This document shows, one piece after another, positions 1 to 11,667 of a stretch of 64,000 bases of DNA. Position 1 is the first letter of the stretch; every line of letters starts with the position of its first letter. The stretch covers positions 2,118,897 through 2,182,896 of the forward strand of contig NW_006763292.1 of NCBI RefSeq assembly GCF_000218685.1. Reading direction: 5' to 3'. The stretch comes from Serpula lacrymans var. lacrymans S7.9 (lineage: Eukaryota; Basidiomycota; Agaricomycetes; Boletales; Serpulaceae). Made by a program: the position numbers and the translations under genes. Below the pieces are notes generated by a model that was not told where the DNA came from, ran no database searches, and saw nothing but the letters and a program-made list of their open reading frames with translations.

Positions 1-553
1 GGCAAACTCTTTCCATCACCAACAGATGCAGGGATTTCAACAACCATCCTATGCGTTTGGTTCCAGACAACTACATATGCCAACTAAACCAATGATACCT
101 GCTATATTCTATCTTTTCACATCACTAAATCCCTCGCACGAACCTTACTGGTCACCTTCTCCGGTCTGTGTGCCTAAGGATGCACCTCGGCCATCATTAG
201 GTGGGAACCATACCTACAAGATTGGTTGGTTAGTGCAAAAACACATTGATTCAGTTATCAGGGTGGCTGATTCTTTTTGTAGGAACACGGGCTTCCTTCA
301 CTACGTACAGTTACATGCAGAGGACTTTACAGATTGAACTCGTCTCATCTTAAAAATATCCCGCCTGAAACTGATTTTTCCTTTCTTTCTCTACACTCCC
401 CTTATTTAGTACATTAGTCCCTACGTTAGACCGCTTGAGGTCTCGCTTGTAGGTACATGGTAATTTTACTGTACTAATGTACACTCCTGTCTTTTCCTTA
501 TTCCTGCGCTGCCCGGAGCACTAACAACTGGCACAACGAGTGTGCATCGCGAC
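1..553. other. No supported gene at left edge
   Basis: One frame on the plus strand (26-337) stays open for 103 codons, but I recognise no domain and see no splice-supported continuation. It may be the end of a gene starting to the left, or chance. The rest is AT-rich non-coding sequence. Confidence 0.3.
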
Positions 554-900
554 ATGCCTATCACCGTTGTGACCGATTTCGAGACAACTAAGGTGAGTGA
601 ATGTGATGTTCGGCTGATGAAACCGATGTTTGGAGATACTTTACCATGACTATGAGATAGTTAGGCCACAGCATCTATTTTCGAAAAGCTGACTATGCCA
701 TTGTGCATTACGGTGAGGTTACAGAATTAAAGTAGAGTATAAGGATGAAAATCATAACGCGATGCGTGATCAGAGCACATGAATATAACTCTGGTCCATA
801 TGATGGACCCAAGTGTCCTTGTACTGGAACGTTAAATAAAGGGTACTACAACAAGAAAGTCCTTCCAGCAGATCCAAACTTATTCATCAAGGATTCATAA
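554..900 (+). CDS. Possible small spliced protein, unknown function
   Basis: I do not recognise this gene. An ATG at 554 opens a short exon (MPITVVTDFETTK) that ends at a good donor (GTGAGT). A further open stretch follows, ending at a TAA at 898-900 in a frame that reads GPYDGPKCPCTGTLNKGYY. That piece looks protein-like: it is rich in Gly, Pro, Cys and Tyr, with a CPC pair. The middle exon can be read in two ways and I could not fix all splice phases, so the model is provisional. It converges on the kinase gene, whose stop lies about 40 bases away. It could be a small conserved basidiomycete protein or a gene relic. Confidence 0.3.
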
Positions 901-941
901 CATCGTAAGGATATCTCCACAATGGATTTGCAGAGACAACT

Positions 942-3029
942 CTAACGGGGAAAAGCAACGGGGGAAGAAGTTTTCGCATTATGCTTGGCTTTCGACAGAG
1001 GTGAGACGCTGTAGAGGGAATGGTGAACGCCAGGTCTCAAATGTCGAGTACCACAGTCCCGAGGTGCGATCTCACCACACTTAACATGGGTCCTAAAGCA
1101 TCAATCCCGGTCAGCATTCCGGCGGGAGCACGTATATATATATCCTTACCTTAACCCACAGTCATCACATTCGAGAACAGGCTTCCAGCCAATCCTTTTG
1201 GTGCAGACGTCGCATTTCTGAACCAGAAGACCGCTAGAGAAGAACAAGTCGAGGGGATTCCAACCGCCTTCAGCATTGCGCGCAGGCGACGTATTGCCAC
1301 TTGTACGCTTAGTGCCTGGCTTGAGGAGTGTGAAACGATGCACAAGAGGCAGAGAGCGTATAGATGAATTGCCCTCCGTGGCGGCAGCAATCGATGCTAG
1401 CACAGAAGAGTGAGCGGTGTGGTATGTTTGCACAGATAGTCTCGAATCAGTGGTGGCCGTAGGCATACTGTCCTCCGTAGATATGAGGCCAGGAGTCACA
1501 GGGCATGCAGCTCCGTTTAGGTCTGGTGAAGGCCGGACGGTAAGGATGGAGGACAGTGACGGAGGCATGGTGATGGTGGGGTCGGGCGAATGTCCACCGT
1601 TCATGCTTACGCTGTAATCAGAGTATGTACTCGACGTGCTATCTAATAAGGGCTTGCTACTACCATTATCACTATGTCCTGAAGGTTACGTTAAGAAACC
1701 GATTCCACCAGAGTATGGTATTAAACTTACCGTTGGTGGCCTCACTCCAATCGCTGTTCAAGTGCAAGCTAGCATCAATTCCGGAAATCGCTTCCGCCAA
1801 CTCGTCATCGCTGCTTTCCTCTCCACTAGAGAGAGCTGCGAGGGTCTCTTCCACGTGGGTCGAAGCCCTGATGCCTTTCCCTATGCCCATTCCAAAGCTC
1901 GGTATCCGCGGAGCACCCGGACGCTTTCCGCCTGTTATGAATTTGATACTTCCAACATGGAGATCGTCTGCCTCTGGACGCAAAAGAACTTCGGCTTCAA
2001 TCACGCGCAAGCGATCGAGTATGACACGGGTGGTTGGGCGCGCAGCAGGGTCCTCTGATAGACAGTCTATGCAAAGATCAAGAAACGCTGGTGGGCATCC
2101 TGGACTAGCCAAATTGTGTATTTCGTCCTTGTCCAGTCCGAATGACGGTGGAGAGCGCTTGAAATGATTGTCGTCGGCAAGCCTGCGAGCAGCGATCTCA
2201 CAAAAGATGATTCCAAGAGAAAATATATCAGTGGGAAGGTCGAATTCGTCACCAAGAAGAATTTCAGGAGACATATAAGAGTCGGTTCCACAAAAAGTGA
2301 GCCTTTTGCTTTCTTCTTCGTTACGTGCGGCGATACGCGCAAATCCAAAATCTGTGATTTTTAGCCGTCCGTTCGACGTAACAAGAAGGTTCTCTCCTTT
2401 GATATCACGGTGGATACATTTGCGGGCATGGAGATAGGCAAGTGCACGGGCGATATCAGTAGCGAAGGACAACCGAAGCCTCCAGGGAAAAGGCTTGTTT
2501 TTGTCATGAATATACATCCGCAGATTACCTGAGGATGGAGAAGAGGTTAAAGACGGTAGCACAGTCAAAATCTCGGATTACCATTCTCGATATATTCTGA
2601 GACAATGAAGATACGATTGTCTGGAGGTGGTGCACGCGAAAGACCTAGATATAGGACGACATTGGGATGACGAGCTTCTCTATCATTGATTCACTTCAGT
2701 AGAGATTTGATTCCTTAGAGAAAAGCGGCTCACTTCATGAGTCTCCATTCTCTCTCGAAATACTTTGCAACGTCATAGCTGCTCGAAGGAAGAACCTCTT
2801 TGATCGCTACATCGATGCCGAGGTATGAGCCTAGGATGAAGATCAGATTGACTTCCAATCGTGATGATCCGGTGAGTTAACACACCTTTGTAGACGTTTC
2901 CAAATGATCCTGAGCCCAGTTTCTTCCAATCACCCTTTATATCCTGTACAACGAACGTAAATGGTGATAAATACGCAAGTGTAGTGTTATACGGACCTCA
3001 AATGGAATAACATCGAATGCATCTGACAT
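942..3029 (-). CDS. TKL-type protein kinase (LISK-like) with C-terminal C1 domain
   Basis: This is a spliced protein kinase gene on the minus strand. The kinase domain shows all core motifs: glycine loop GSGSFGNVYKG (about 2886-2930), VAIKEVL with the ATP-binding lysine, CIHRDIKGENLL with the catalytic aspartate, DFGFARI, and TDSYMSPEILL at the activation-segment end. Subdomain order and wording (HPNVVLYLGLSRAP) resemble the TKL/LISK group expanded in agaricomycetes. A low-complexity acidic and serine-rich linker follows. The last exons encode CDVC...CDDCGLRTHVKC...C, which fits the zinc-binding pattern of a C1 (diacylglycerol/phorbol-ester) domain, so membrane or lipid recruitment is likely. 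The final exon boundary and the stop at 942-944 were read through one intron. The start is uncertain: an in-frame Met lies at 3029, but open in-frame sequence (QLEDIFEPRD) just upstream suggests a missed first exon. Confidence 0.85.
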
Positions 3030-3338
3030 ATCTCTTGGTTCAAAGATATCTTCGAGCTGTCCAGGGACTTATTATCGGTATTCCAGTGAGCAAAGATGTG
3101 TTTGGGATGTCAGAAGTGCAGAGGCAAGACTCAGACCTCTGCAACCCAGCCTGACCAGTGAAACCGCGGTCGCACGTGGCGTGGCCGACTTTTGATCTAA
3201 TCTGATTATGTAATATTCCTTGTTATGGCATCTAGGATCGCGACTGTTATCTGTAAACTTAGGCGCTCTGTTCGCTTTTTCGTTCGCCTTATCATGGCGT
3301 ATAAATAAACAACGTATAAAGCACCAAAGAGATACACA

Positions 3339-5770
3339 ATGTCTCACTGGCAGATGCTAAAGTCTACCACGCTAATGCCTTCTCTTTCCACAGTCGCACA
3401 GTCGACCAGTAGTTTTTTCAGGCCGTCAAAGTGGGCTTTGGAACCAGAAGACACCACCTTCGCCAAAAACGGATGGAGTAACAAGGACATGGACCCTGTT
3501 CCCCTTCGCCTTAGAACATGGACGTGAGTAAGCTTATCGAGTCTCTCTAGAGTTGTACCTCACTTCAGCACCTTTCACGCCATGTCGCAGAACCATGAAT
3601 TACGTACGTGTATCCTCTCTCCGGGTCAACAAAGTCACCACCATGACGCTTAACGTTCATACAAGATCTCTTACTGGCTGTCTGATGCTACAAACATAGC
3701 TGTTTGGGAACTAGCAAGCTCAATGCTTGCTGTGGGGTTATCATGGTGAGACCACTCATTTGGGTAGATGCTCGCAAACTACTTGCTGACCAGAGTTGAT
3801 ATAAAGGCGTCAAGCACTTCCCTGCATCTCAGCAGGATATGGCATCATCTCTGTCGTTATGGTTCTCAATGGGACCACAGGTGCCAGGCTCCACATTGCA
3901 TTTCCAGTATTAAACAGGTCTTCGTTTGGCTTTTGGTTCAGCTACTTTACGGTTTTCAGTCGCGTCTTGTTGTCCATGTTCTGGTTTGGCATACAGGTGC
4001 GATGCATTATGCAAGCTGGTCTATGTTGTCGTGTTTGTACTTACCCCTAAGAAAAGACGTACAATGGGTCCCTGTGTGTCTATCAGGTACCGTGTCCAAA
4101 GAATCGAACGGAACACAGCTTACGTGTATTCACTCTAGATGCTCAAAGCTATATGGCCTTCAATAGCGCATCTCCCAAATCACCTTTCTGATACTGCAAA
4201 TATCACAAGCTCCGGTAAGTATGCAGCTCCACTGATCGAACTGGATGATTGAACCCAGGCGACTTAGGACTACTGTGCTACCTTTTATATTGGCTAATTC
4301 AACTTCCCTTCATGTTGCTAACACCACATAAAGTTCGCTGGCTCTTCATGGCAAAAGCGTGGATTGTTCCTATTACATGGCTTGCTATGGTGATCTGGTG
4401 TTTTGTCAGAGTCCCTGCGTCTGAAGGCCTCTTCATTCAACATTCCATTCTTCCTCAAAACACTCTCTCTTGGTCTTGGCTGAGTGCCATGAATAGTGCG
4501 CTTGGAATATACTCCAGTTTGTCAGTTAATATCCCTGACTTCACAGTAAGTCCTTCTATTCCTTCATAAGACCAAAGCTACACATACCACAGCGTTATGC
4601 GAAAGACGAGAAAGCGTATGTTCTCTTCTCCTTTTTATGGCATGGGATTGACTTCCGGACGACAGGCAATTTGTTCAACCACTCATCATTCCTATTGCGT
4701 TTACACTTTGCAGCTTCGCTGGCATCGCTGTAACGAGTGCAGGTATACAGCTGTATGGAGAAGTGCTGTGGAATCCTCTGAACCTGATTAACCGCTGGGA
4801 TAATCGCGCTGCTGCATTCTTTGCTTCCTTTTCTTTCCTTCTGACCACCATCGGAACAAACATCAGTGCGAACTCCCTGGGCGCTGGAAATGACATGACA
4901 GTGCTGCTTCCACGCTATATCAACATAAGGCGAGGCCAGGTTATCTGTGCTATCATAGGTGGATGGGCGCTTTGCCCATGGGAAATACTTGCAAGGTAGG
5001 GGTGAACACATTTGCGTGCGCAAGCCGTACTTGAAAACCAAAAAAATGTCAGTGCTGCAGGTTTCCTGAATTTCATGAATGGATACACGGTTTTCCTGGG
5101 ACCTTTTGCAGGTGTTATGATCACAGATGTATGTCTTTTACATCTACGTCATAAACTTTGCAATCAACGCCATTGCTTATGCTTCTCGGACAGTTCTGGC
5201 TTGTACATCGTGGTCGCGTCGACGTCCCGGCCATGTACGACCCTCATGGAAGATATCGTTACGTGGGCGGATTTGTGAGTCGTGTCCTGCACGTGTTAGT
5301 TATCGCACACGTTCCAATATTGACAAGACGGGTTAGAACTGGCGAGCCGTGCTTGCTATGCTCGTGACCGTCTTACCTACCCTCCCTGGCTTGGCGAACT
5401 CGATAAATCCTGCTATTAAAGTCGGATACGCCACTCGTCTGTTTGATATTGCGTGGATGTACGGGGTACGTCTGGCCGTCGATGCGTAGTATGCGATACA
5501 CTGACGCAAGCGCGCCTTCGATAGTTCGTGGTGTCCTGCGTCGTGTATTACTGTGCATCTGTCTGGTTTCCGGCCCACGACACGTTCGTCGATAAGCTGA
5601 TTTCCGCAGATGATGATGTTTCCACTCTCGATGCCGGGGAGAAACAATCAGATTCTGATAGCACACAGTTGCGGTCGTCGGGACTGCCACCACGAAGAAA
5701 GAAATATAAAAATGCAGCGGACGTAGATGTAGTAGTCACCATGGCAGAGCACCCTGTAGAACCTGCGTAA
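3339..5770 (+). CDS. NCS1 family nucleobase/allantoin/thiamine-type permease
   Basis: This is a plasma-membrane symporter of the nucleobase-cation-symport-1 family, the fungal group that takes up uracil, allantoin, cytosine/purines or thiamine. The N-terminal exon carries the family hallmark NKDMDPVPLRLRTW. The next exon reads ISYWLSDATN and then ASSMLAVGLSW. Later exons give FPVLNRSSFGFWFSYF, LGIYSSLSVNIPDFT, RYAKDEKAQFVQ and TNISANSLGAGNDMTVLLP, all in the order seen in this family. About twelve hydrophobic segments are spread over at least nine exons separated by short introns. The reading frame can be spliced to the stop at 5768-5770 without a break. The start ATG at 3339 is the first in frame. 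Substrate cannot be told from sequence alone. The polar C-terminal tail is lysine- and serine-rich. Confidence 0.88.
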
Positions 5771-6290
5771 GCGTGTCAGCCGTGCCCTAGTACACAGCGC
5801 TCAGGCTGTACGAATGGCGGTTAAACAAGAATAAATTTAAATGCAATGTTACTTCCGTCATATGTATGTGTGCGCGCGAGTTTCAAGTACATATACGATC
5901 CAGTACAGTACGGCTCGATCGATCGCTGCACCGGACCGGTAGTAGATGATTATATAATCGGTTTGCTTCCGGTGACATATAGCCATTCCAAGCGGTATCA
6001 GCAGCTGACTTCCAAAAGGGGATATGTACGAACAATGCAAAACTATACAGCAAGTAAACGACCGTTGGAATCTTCCTTAGCCGACCACTAACTAATAATC
6101 GATGACAAGAAATCTGGTGTCCATAGTAATGTGAGTGAATAGATTAGTTATCGTAAATGCAAGAAACAGGCAAAGGACCTGCAGAGCGAGAGATAAAAGC
6201 ATAGTACAACGTAGGTGAAGGACGCTCCACTAGGTACAGTAAAACCTGGCGTTTTACGTCAAAGGTATCAGAGGTATCAAAAAAGATATA
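5771..6290. other. Intergenic, convergent 3' ends
   Basis: This stretch lies between two convergently transcribed genes (NCS1 permease and DUF6534 protein). It is AT-rich and holds an AATAAA at 5829. No gene-like reading frame was seen. Confidence 0.5.
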
Positions 6291-8130
6291 TTACACCAAG
6301 AATGGAACTTTGTTCGCCGAGTTGGTCGACAGAGCATCGTTCTTCCTGAACTCCAGTTCGTGATTATCCAGAGTCGGGTCGTCGTCTACCGGGCTTGGGT
6401 TCTGTGGAGAAGGTGACCACCAGGTTAGTCAGCGAGTCTAGCGAGGGAAGGGGGTATAATGTGTGCGTGGTGGGTCGACTCACGTGGGCAACGAATCCAT
6501 TACCGGCACTATACACACGACCATGTGTAAACTGGTTCGAATCAGTCTTCGTATTCGGAGGAGCATGAATGCACCCACGGCATCATACCTGTGAATTGAT
6601 ACCAGTCCTCGATCCAGATATTTCTGCCGTGTACCCCGCAGGATTCCAAGCTTTGCGAGCATTGAGTGAGGACATGAGAGAGTTAGTATACAGCTTGGAC
6701 AACGGCAAGCCGAATGCCAAGTGCCTGTTAGCTTTCGAGTGAGAAAGGCAGTCCACGCTTAAAAGCCAGACGTGACGCACATCGTCGTGTTCTGTGTGAA
6801 TAGTCAGAATGAATTAACAAATCATATAGGGCAGTTCACTTGCCGTAGAAACTAAATATGCAATGACCACACCCAAAGCGCATGTTGTGGTGAGCAGACC
6901 AGTCTGCACCGTCACTGTACAAAATATGAATACCAAGCCAAAGCGTGACAATGGCGAACATATGACTTACTTCGAATAATGCGTCCAGTAAGATGGTCAG
7001 TTGAGGCAAAGCCGGTACGGTGTGCCCGCTGTGCAGTGTCAGTAAACTGGATGAAGCTATCGGCCATAAACCCGAAACTTACGAGGTACCACACAAGAGT
7101 AACAGTGATGATAGCGTCCGTAACCACCGAGCCCAGCAACCAGATCAGAGACACCTGTTTGACCTTTTCCAAATCAATGAAATACTTGACAATAATCCCA
7201 CCAATCATCGTGCCGATGCTTGCAACTGGAAAAAAGGCGACATTTAGGTTCACGGTTAACTAGAGAGACGAAGCTACGAACGGAGTTGAACGGTGGAAAG
7301 CGCACAAACGGAATATGCCAAAAATTTGTTTCCAGTGAGCAATCTGATCCTCCACGCGAAGAAATTTTGTACGACAAATGCCGTTATTCCCTATGAAAGC
7401 ATGTGAGATGCGCACCAGCGTATTTTCAGAGTTTAGACGCTCACTCACTGTGAGGAGTGGATCTGTTTCAAGGGACGGTAAATGTACCTGTGTCAAATGG
7501 TTACGCATAAAAATATCCATGACAGGGCTTACAAGGAGTGATTCCTACAAAAAGCACGGTCAGCAATCACACTTGATAGTCAAAGAAGTAAGTCACCTAA
7601 GTTGGTAATTTGAATAGCCTCAAGGTTGGCTAGACGAAAATGTCAGCGGTAAGACTGATCGGTCAAGCGACAAACAGACCAAAGTTCGTCACAAGATAGT
7701 TGTACGTCATGTCCATAGCGAATGCAGCACTCAAAGAATCTAGAACAAGAAGAAGGCAGACCTGTTCATCGCGAAGTGAATAGAGTGTTCATCATGATAT
7801 GTGTCGCCAAGGCATTGAGGACACATACCACAGCCTTCAACCACGTCTTATCACTGGAAGGATTTACATCAAGCTCTGCTTCTAGAAGTACAAGACTACA
7901 CCTACTTTTTATAGCGTCTATGGGCGATCATTGGATCATCGAACAACAGTGATGAAATGAGCCCGGGACACTTACTCAAAATAAATGTAAGATTGCATTA
8001 TCATGACGCCCAGAAGAAGAACATTCATCATGGACCCCATGAGGATGGGGCCAAGGCTGCGTCACAGACCAGGTCAGTAAATACAAAGCAGCATGTAAGC
8101 TGCGACTCACGTCAAGTCGAATAAACCCAT
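6291..8130 (-). CDS. DUF6534 multi-pass membrane protein
   Basis: This is a spliced gene for a seven-helix-like integral membrane protein of the DUF6534 family, which is abundant and functionally uncharacterised in agaricomycetes. The ATG at 8130 opens MGLFDLT; after one intron it continues LGPILMGSMMNVLLLGVMI. Further exons encode NFFAWRIRLLTGNK, then ASIGTMIGGIIVKYFIDLEK, then VVTDAIITVTLVWYL, and finally the family signature LAFGLPLSKLYTNSLMSSLN. Two more exons add a polar tail ending KVPFLV at the stop 6291-6293. Most of those splice sites were checked; one junction near 7600 remains unclear. A second copy of the gene lies inverted at 9957-11195, and the two share the last two exons, including a related C-terminal end. 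The polar tail probably faces the cytosol. Confidence 0.8.
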
Positions 8131-8827
8131 TATTTCGAACGGCTTGCAAAGATGATGTGGGCGGACGTGGTGCTCTCAGCCTGAGGGAGAATATGTGAGA
8201 AGTGGACTGCCATCTGTTTTATGCCCGCTAGCAAGGTTCGGAAAGGCTGTGCGGCAGGAAATGATTGTAAATATGGATACGAACCCGAGGTATGGTCACT
8301 GAATCGAGTTGATGTGCCTGCCAAAGAAAAGAGACTTGATGCGTGACCGAGAAAGATTTAACTCGGAGGGCGTGAGGGCGTGAGGACGTGGGGACGAGGA
8401 ACGAAGAAAGTGATTGAAAAGGGCGAGGAAAAGGCGCGAAAAGCATCCGTCAAGGCCATACGGTGTGAGTAATATACAATTGTATAATTATTACGGTTTA
8501 GGTATTGAGAAGTCATCATCAGCCGACGTGTATCATGCATAGCATGCATCATGGAGCACTAAGGTCCGTCCTGTCAGACCGGATAAATGATGGCAATATT
8601 ATTCTGGCCTGTTGGAGTGACAAAGTGTCTGTCAGCCCTGGCTGTGTTGCGCAACCCTGTGCAATCCCTCGAGTTATCGATCCAACCTGTCCGTGGCTCG
8701 GGAGGCATCATAGCAATATACGATGTTCAGATATATGCTTATGCGTATGTTTATACACTTGTATTTTCGTACATTAAAGGGCCAATGGTTACAGTGCTTT
8801 ACAACCTTCAATTTGTTAACTTAACAA
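8131..8827. other. Intergenic, 5' region of DUF6534 gene
   Basis: This holds the upstream region of the DUF6534 gene and the 3' flank of the Dabb gene, both on the minus strand. Short chance frames only. A small perfect palindrome around ATGCATAGCATGCAT sits near 8535. No gene seen. Confidence 0.4.
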
Positions 8828-9319
8828 TTAGTATCCGAATACACCCTCTTCGTAGTCATATACGATAACATCCTCAACGATGGACATGATGGATTCCTGG
8901 ATAAGAGGGTGGTTAGCACTATGTTGCAGGGCACTTCATCTGGCGTCTGACCTTGTACGCAAGGTGGGCTGGATCGGGGACAAACTCGTCACGGTGTGCC
9001 TTTGACTGTAATAGGACTCTTCAGCACATATGACAAAAGTAGAAGTTTGCATCCTAATCACCTTGAAGACTACTGTGAAGACGACATCGAAACCCTTGTC
9101 AAAGCCCTCAGTGCTGTTGTTGGCGCCACCTGATATTGCAGTGAGCGATTGATTGAGATCGTTGTGGATAGTTGGGAACTACGCACCTCGGGGTCCAACA
9201 TCAACCATGTGTGCATTGTCCTCGTACAGCTTGATAAGACCATCTAAGGATGCGCGTTTCTGCTCGTTGGTGGTACCGGGCTTGTACTTGAAGGCAGCAA
9301 AGCGGGTGACGGGTGCCAT
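8828..9319 (-). CDS. Stress-responsive A/B-barrel (Dabb) domain protein
   Basis: This is a small protein of about 110 residues made almost entirely of one Dabb domain (dimeric alpha+beta barrel). The ATG at 9319 opens MAPVTRFAAFKYKPGTT, the usual first beta strand. The exon ends with DVGPRG; the next reads GGANNSTEGFDKGFDVVFTV, then SKAHRDEFVPDPAHLAYK, and the last exon gives VEDVIVYDYEEGVFGY before the stop at 8828-8830. All three introns are short and keep frame. Known Dabb proteins include plant stress-induced proteins and small cyclases or hydrolases acting on polyketides; which applies here is not visible. No signal peptide. It is likely a cytosolic dimer. Confidence 0.85.
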
Positions 9320-9403
9320 AGTGAGATGAATGAAGTGAAAACGGTGAGCAGATGGTGACTGGATGAAGAGAATGGTCAAATGAGGTGGAAAGAACGATCT
9401 GAT

Positions 9404-9414
9404 TAGCTTTATAG
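9404..9414 (-). promoter_or_regulatory. Candidate TATA box of the Dabb gene
   Basis: The minus strand reads CTATAAAGCTA about 85-95 bases upstream of the Dabb start codon, a usual distance for a fungal TATA element with a short 5' leader. Confidence 0.4.
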
Positions 9415-9956
9415 TTGGTGAAGTGGATCAGCCAAGGAAGGTGACAGCATCCATCACGGGCATCGCCGCCACTGATATCGCCACAAACCCAGTGTGCAAT
9501 GAAACAGAAGGGGAAGAACTATTCTGGCCCGCATCAATATCAGGAGCAGCACATACATATTTGATGCGGCGAGAGTTATCAGGAAAGAAACATCATTTTG
9601 TGTGACATTTGTTGCGTTACAGGTCTTCTTTCTGATATGATAGGACCTGAAGTGGGTAAAACCCCTTTGAGACTATCATCGCGCCACGGTCAGATTATCC
9701 GGCAGCCCTTATTCCTTGATGCTTCCTCGACAGATTGATGGACATGATCATATGATGACTGCTGTAGCACTTGAATCTAAGTGAAAGATAGTCTCTCAGT
9801 CAGACAATACTAAAGTGATAGGCAAACGAGACGCTAGAAACAGCGGAACACGGTGCATCATGCATCATCCTGGTCTGGCTCACAACCGTTGGCGTGCTTC
9901 TGCCCAGGCGATAAAAAGGCTATTACGATAATGAATACAGGTGATTGACTTTCAGA
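9415..9956. other. Intergenic between Dabb gene and truncated DUF6534 copy
   Basis: No coding pattern was found. The N-terminal exons expected upstream of the DUF6534 copy at 9957 could not be found here, which is why that copy is called truncated. Confidence 0.4.
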
Positions 9957-11195
9957 AACATTAAAGCTGATGTCTGATTACGTCTATTTGCAGGAACTAT
10001 TCCATGTAAGCCTAGTAACATGAAATTTTTGCGGTGCTCGTTCATCATACATTTATTTATCTTGGTTCGACAGATCCTTTTATCACGGTGAGATCAGAGA
10101 CTTTAACCTCGAAATAGACTGTCAATCTCATGTACCTATCAGGGACTGGTAGCTCTCGCCGTCCAAACTTTCTTTGCATGGAGGATAAAGGTACTTACAG
10201 GAAATCAAATATTGTCATATCTTGTCTCTATCCTTTCTGTAATACAATTTCGTAGGTCACTGTTACCCTCTAGTCAAGTCCGAAAACTGACATCACATGC
10301 CTATAGTTGCAAGCATCGGTACAATGATTGGTGGCATTCATGTCAAGTATTTCGTGGACTTGGATAAGGTCAAGAGCATGTCTTTAATCTGGTTGTTTGG
10401 CTCGGTTGTCACAGACGCCATCATTACCGTCACATTAGTTTGCCATCTTGCAAGTATAATCGTTTTTTATCATATACAATTTAATAACGACACACAGAGG
10501 CAATCCCGTACTGGGTTTCCTTCCACTGACCACGTCATAGCATGTGTTATTCGGTGTATGTCACATGTTCTCTATTTGTAGTCTTAGGCTTCATCTTCTG
10601 CGTAGTGACGGTACAGACTGGCCTACTTACCACAACATGCGCTTTGGGTGTGGTCATGTCCTATCTGATTGCGGTAAGCCAATTGTCCCACATGCTGAAG
10701 TCCTGTTGGTTGACTTTGGTTTGTCTTCTAGGGTACTACAACGATGTCCGTTTTATCCCTGCCTTTATTTGTGAAATATATTCCTAACTAATGAGCAGGC
10801 ACTTGTCGTTCGGTTTGCCACTATCTAAGCTGTATACCACCACCCTCGTGTCTTCACTCAATGCTCGCAATGTCTGGAATCCTGAAGGATACACAGTAGA
10901 GAAATCTGTATCACAAACTGGTGTTCGTCCACAGGTATGAGAGGTGAAGTTTTTGTCGTGAAAAATGTGCTTACGTCGAAATGAACAGCCGAGGCACACA
11001 CGTATGTTTAACGCAACAAGTGGAATTAACGTTAATGTAACATGATCTGGGAGTTATTTACTAGACTCACCGACTGATTGAATATTATGTTCACAGGGCC
11101 CGCCTGCGATAGAAGAAAACTCCACTCTGGACCATCATGAGATGGAGCTGGAGCTCCCAGTAAAGTCTTGGAACAAAATTTCGTTCTTAGTGTGA
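9957..11195 (+). pseudogene. DUF6534 membrane protein copy lacking its N-terminus
   Basis: This is an inverted paralogue of the gene at 6291-8130. Homology begins inside an intron (about 9957) and then covers the rest of the gene: VALAVQTFFAWRIKVLTGN, ASIGTMIGGIHVKYFVDLDK, SVVTDAIITVTLV, LSFGLPLSKLYTTTLVSSLN, and a polar tail ending KISFLV at the stop 11193-11195. The tail exon STLDHHEMEL parallels PTLDNHELEF of the complete copy. The downstream exons remain open and splice well. However, the exons for the first two or three membrane helices are missing upstream, so a normal DUF6534 protein cannot be made. It is either a partial duplication or a gene that lost its 5' end. A shorter protein from an internal start cannot be excluded. 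Confidence 0.65.
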
Positions 11196-11667
11196 TATAT
11201 CTTGGACATTTTTTTGATACTTTTGGAGTGTCCTTCACTTATAGTGTACTGCCTTCTACTACTGATCTACGGTGCTCTTATGGTTCATATCACCTCTCAC
11301 CTAGATACAATTTAGAATCACATGGCATCAGATGACGTACAGTACTTCTTAGGGATATTTGATGTTCATGACCTCACGAGTATCTCTATCAACGGCAGAG
11401 CCCCTGCAGCTGACATAGAGATAATTTTATGTTAATTTAACTTTGCAAAATGATTCCCAACTGCAACGTCATGCACCAAAATTATCTGGCAAGGACTCAG
11501 TAGAAGAACAAATGACAACAGTCCAGACTTGTCCTTGCACAATGCAGGCACATCACTATGTGGATAGTGTTTGTTGGGGGTATTTTGATAATTATGATTT
11601 CGCTACAAATAATAAGATGCTAAGATTGACACATGTGTATAACATAAAGCACAAAGTAAAACATTGC
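11196..11667. other. Intergenic
   Basis: This is the convergent 3' flank of the truncated DUF6534 copy and the SDR gene. Open frames here (for example 11443-11775) overlap the SDR exon on the other strand or are chance. No gene seen. Confidence 0.4.

Noticed and set aside
26..337. 103-codon plus frame at the left edge as a gene
   Set aside because: No domain, no start context and no splice-linked partner in the window; left as unresolved.
1672..2058. Plus-strand frames over the kinase
   Set aside because: They are shadows of the minus-strand kinase exons, whose motifs are clear.
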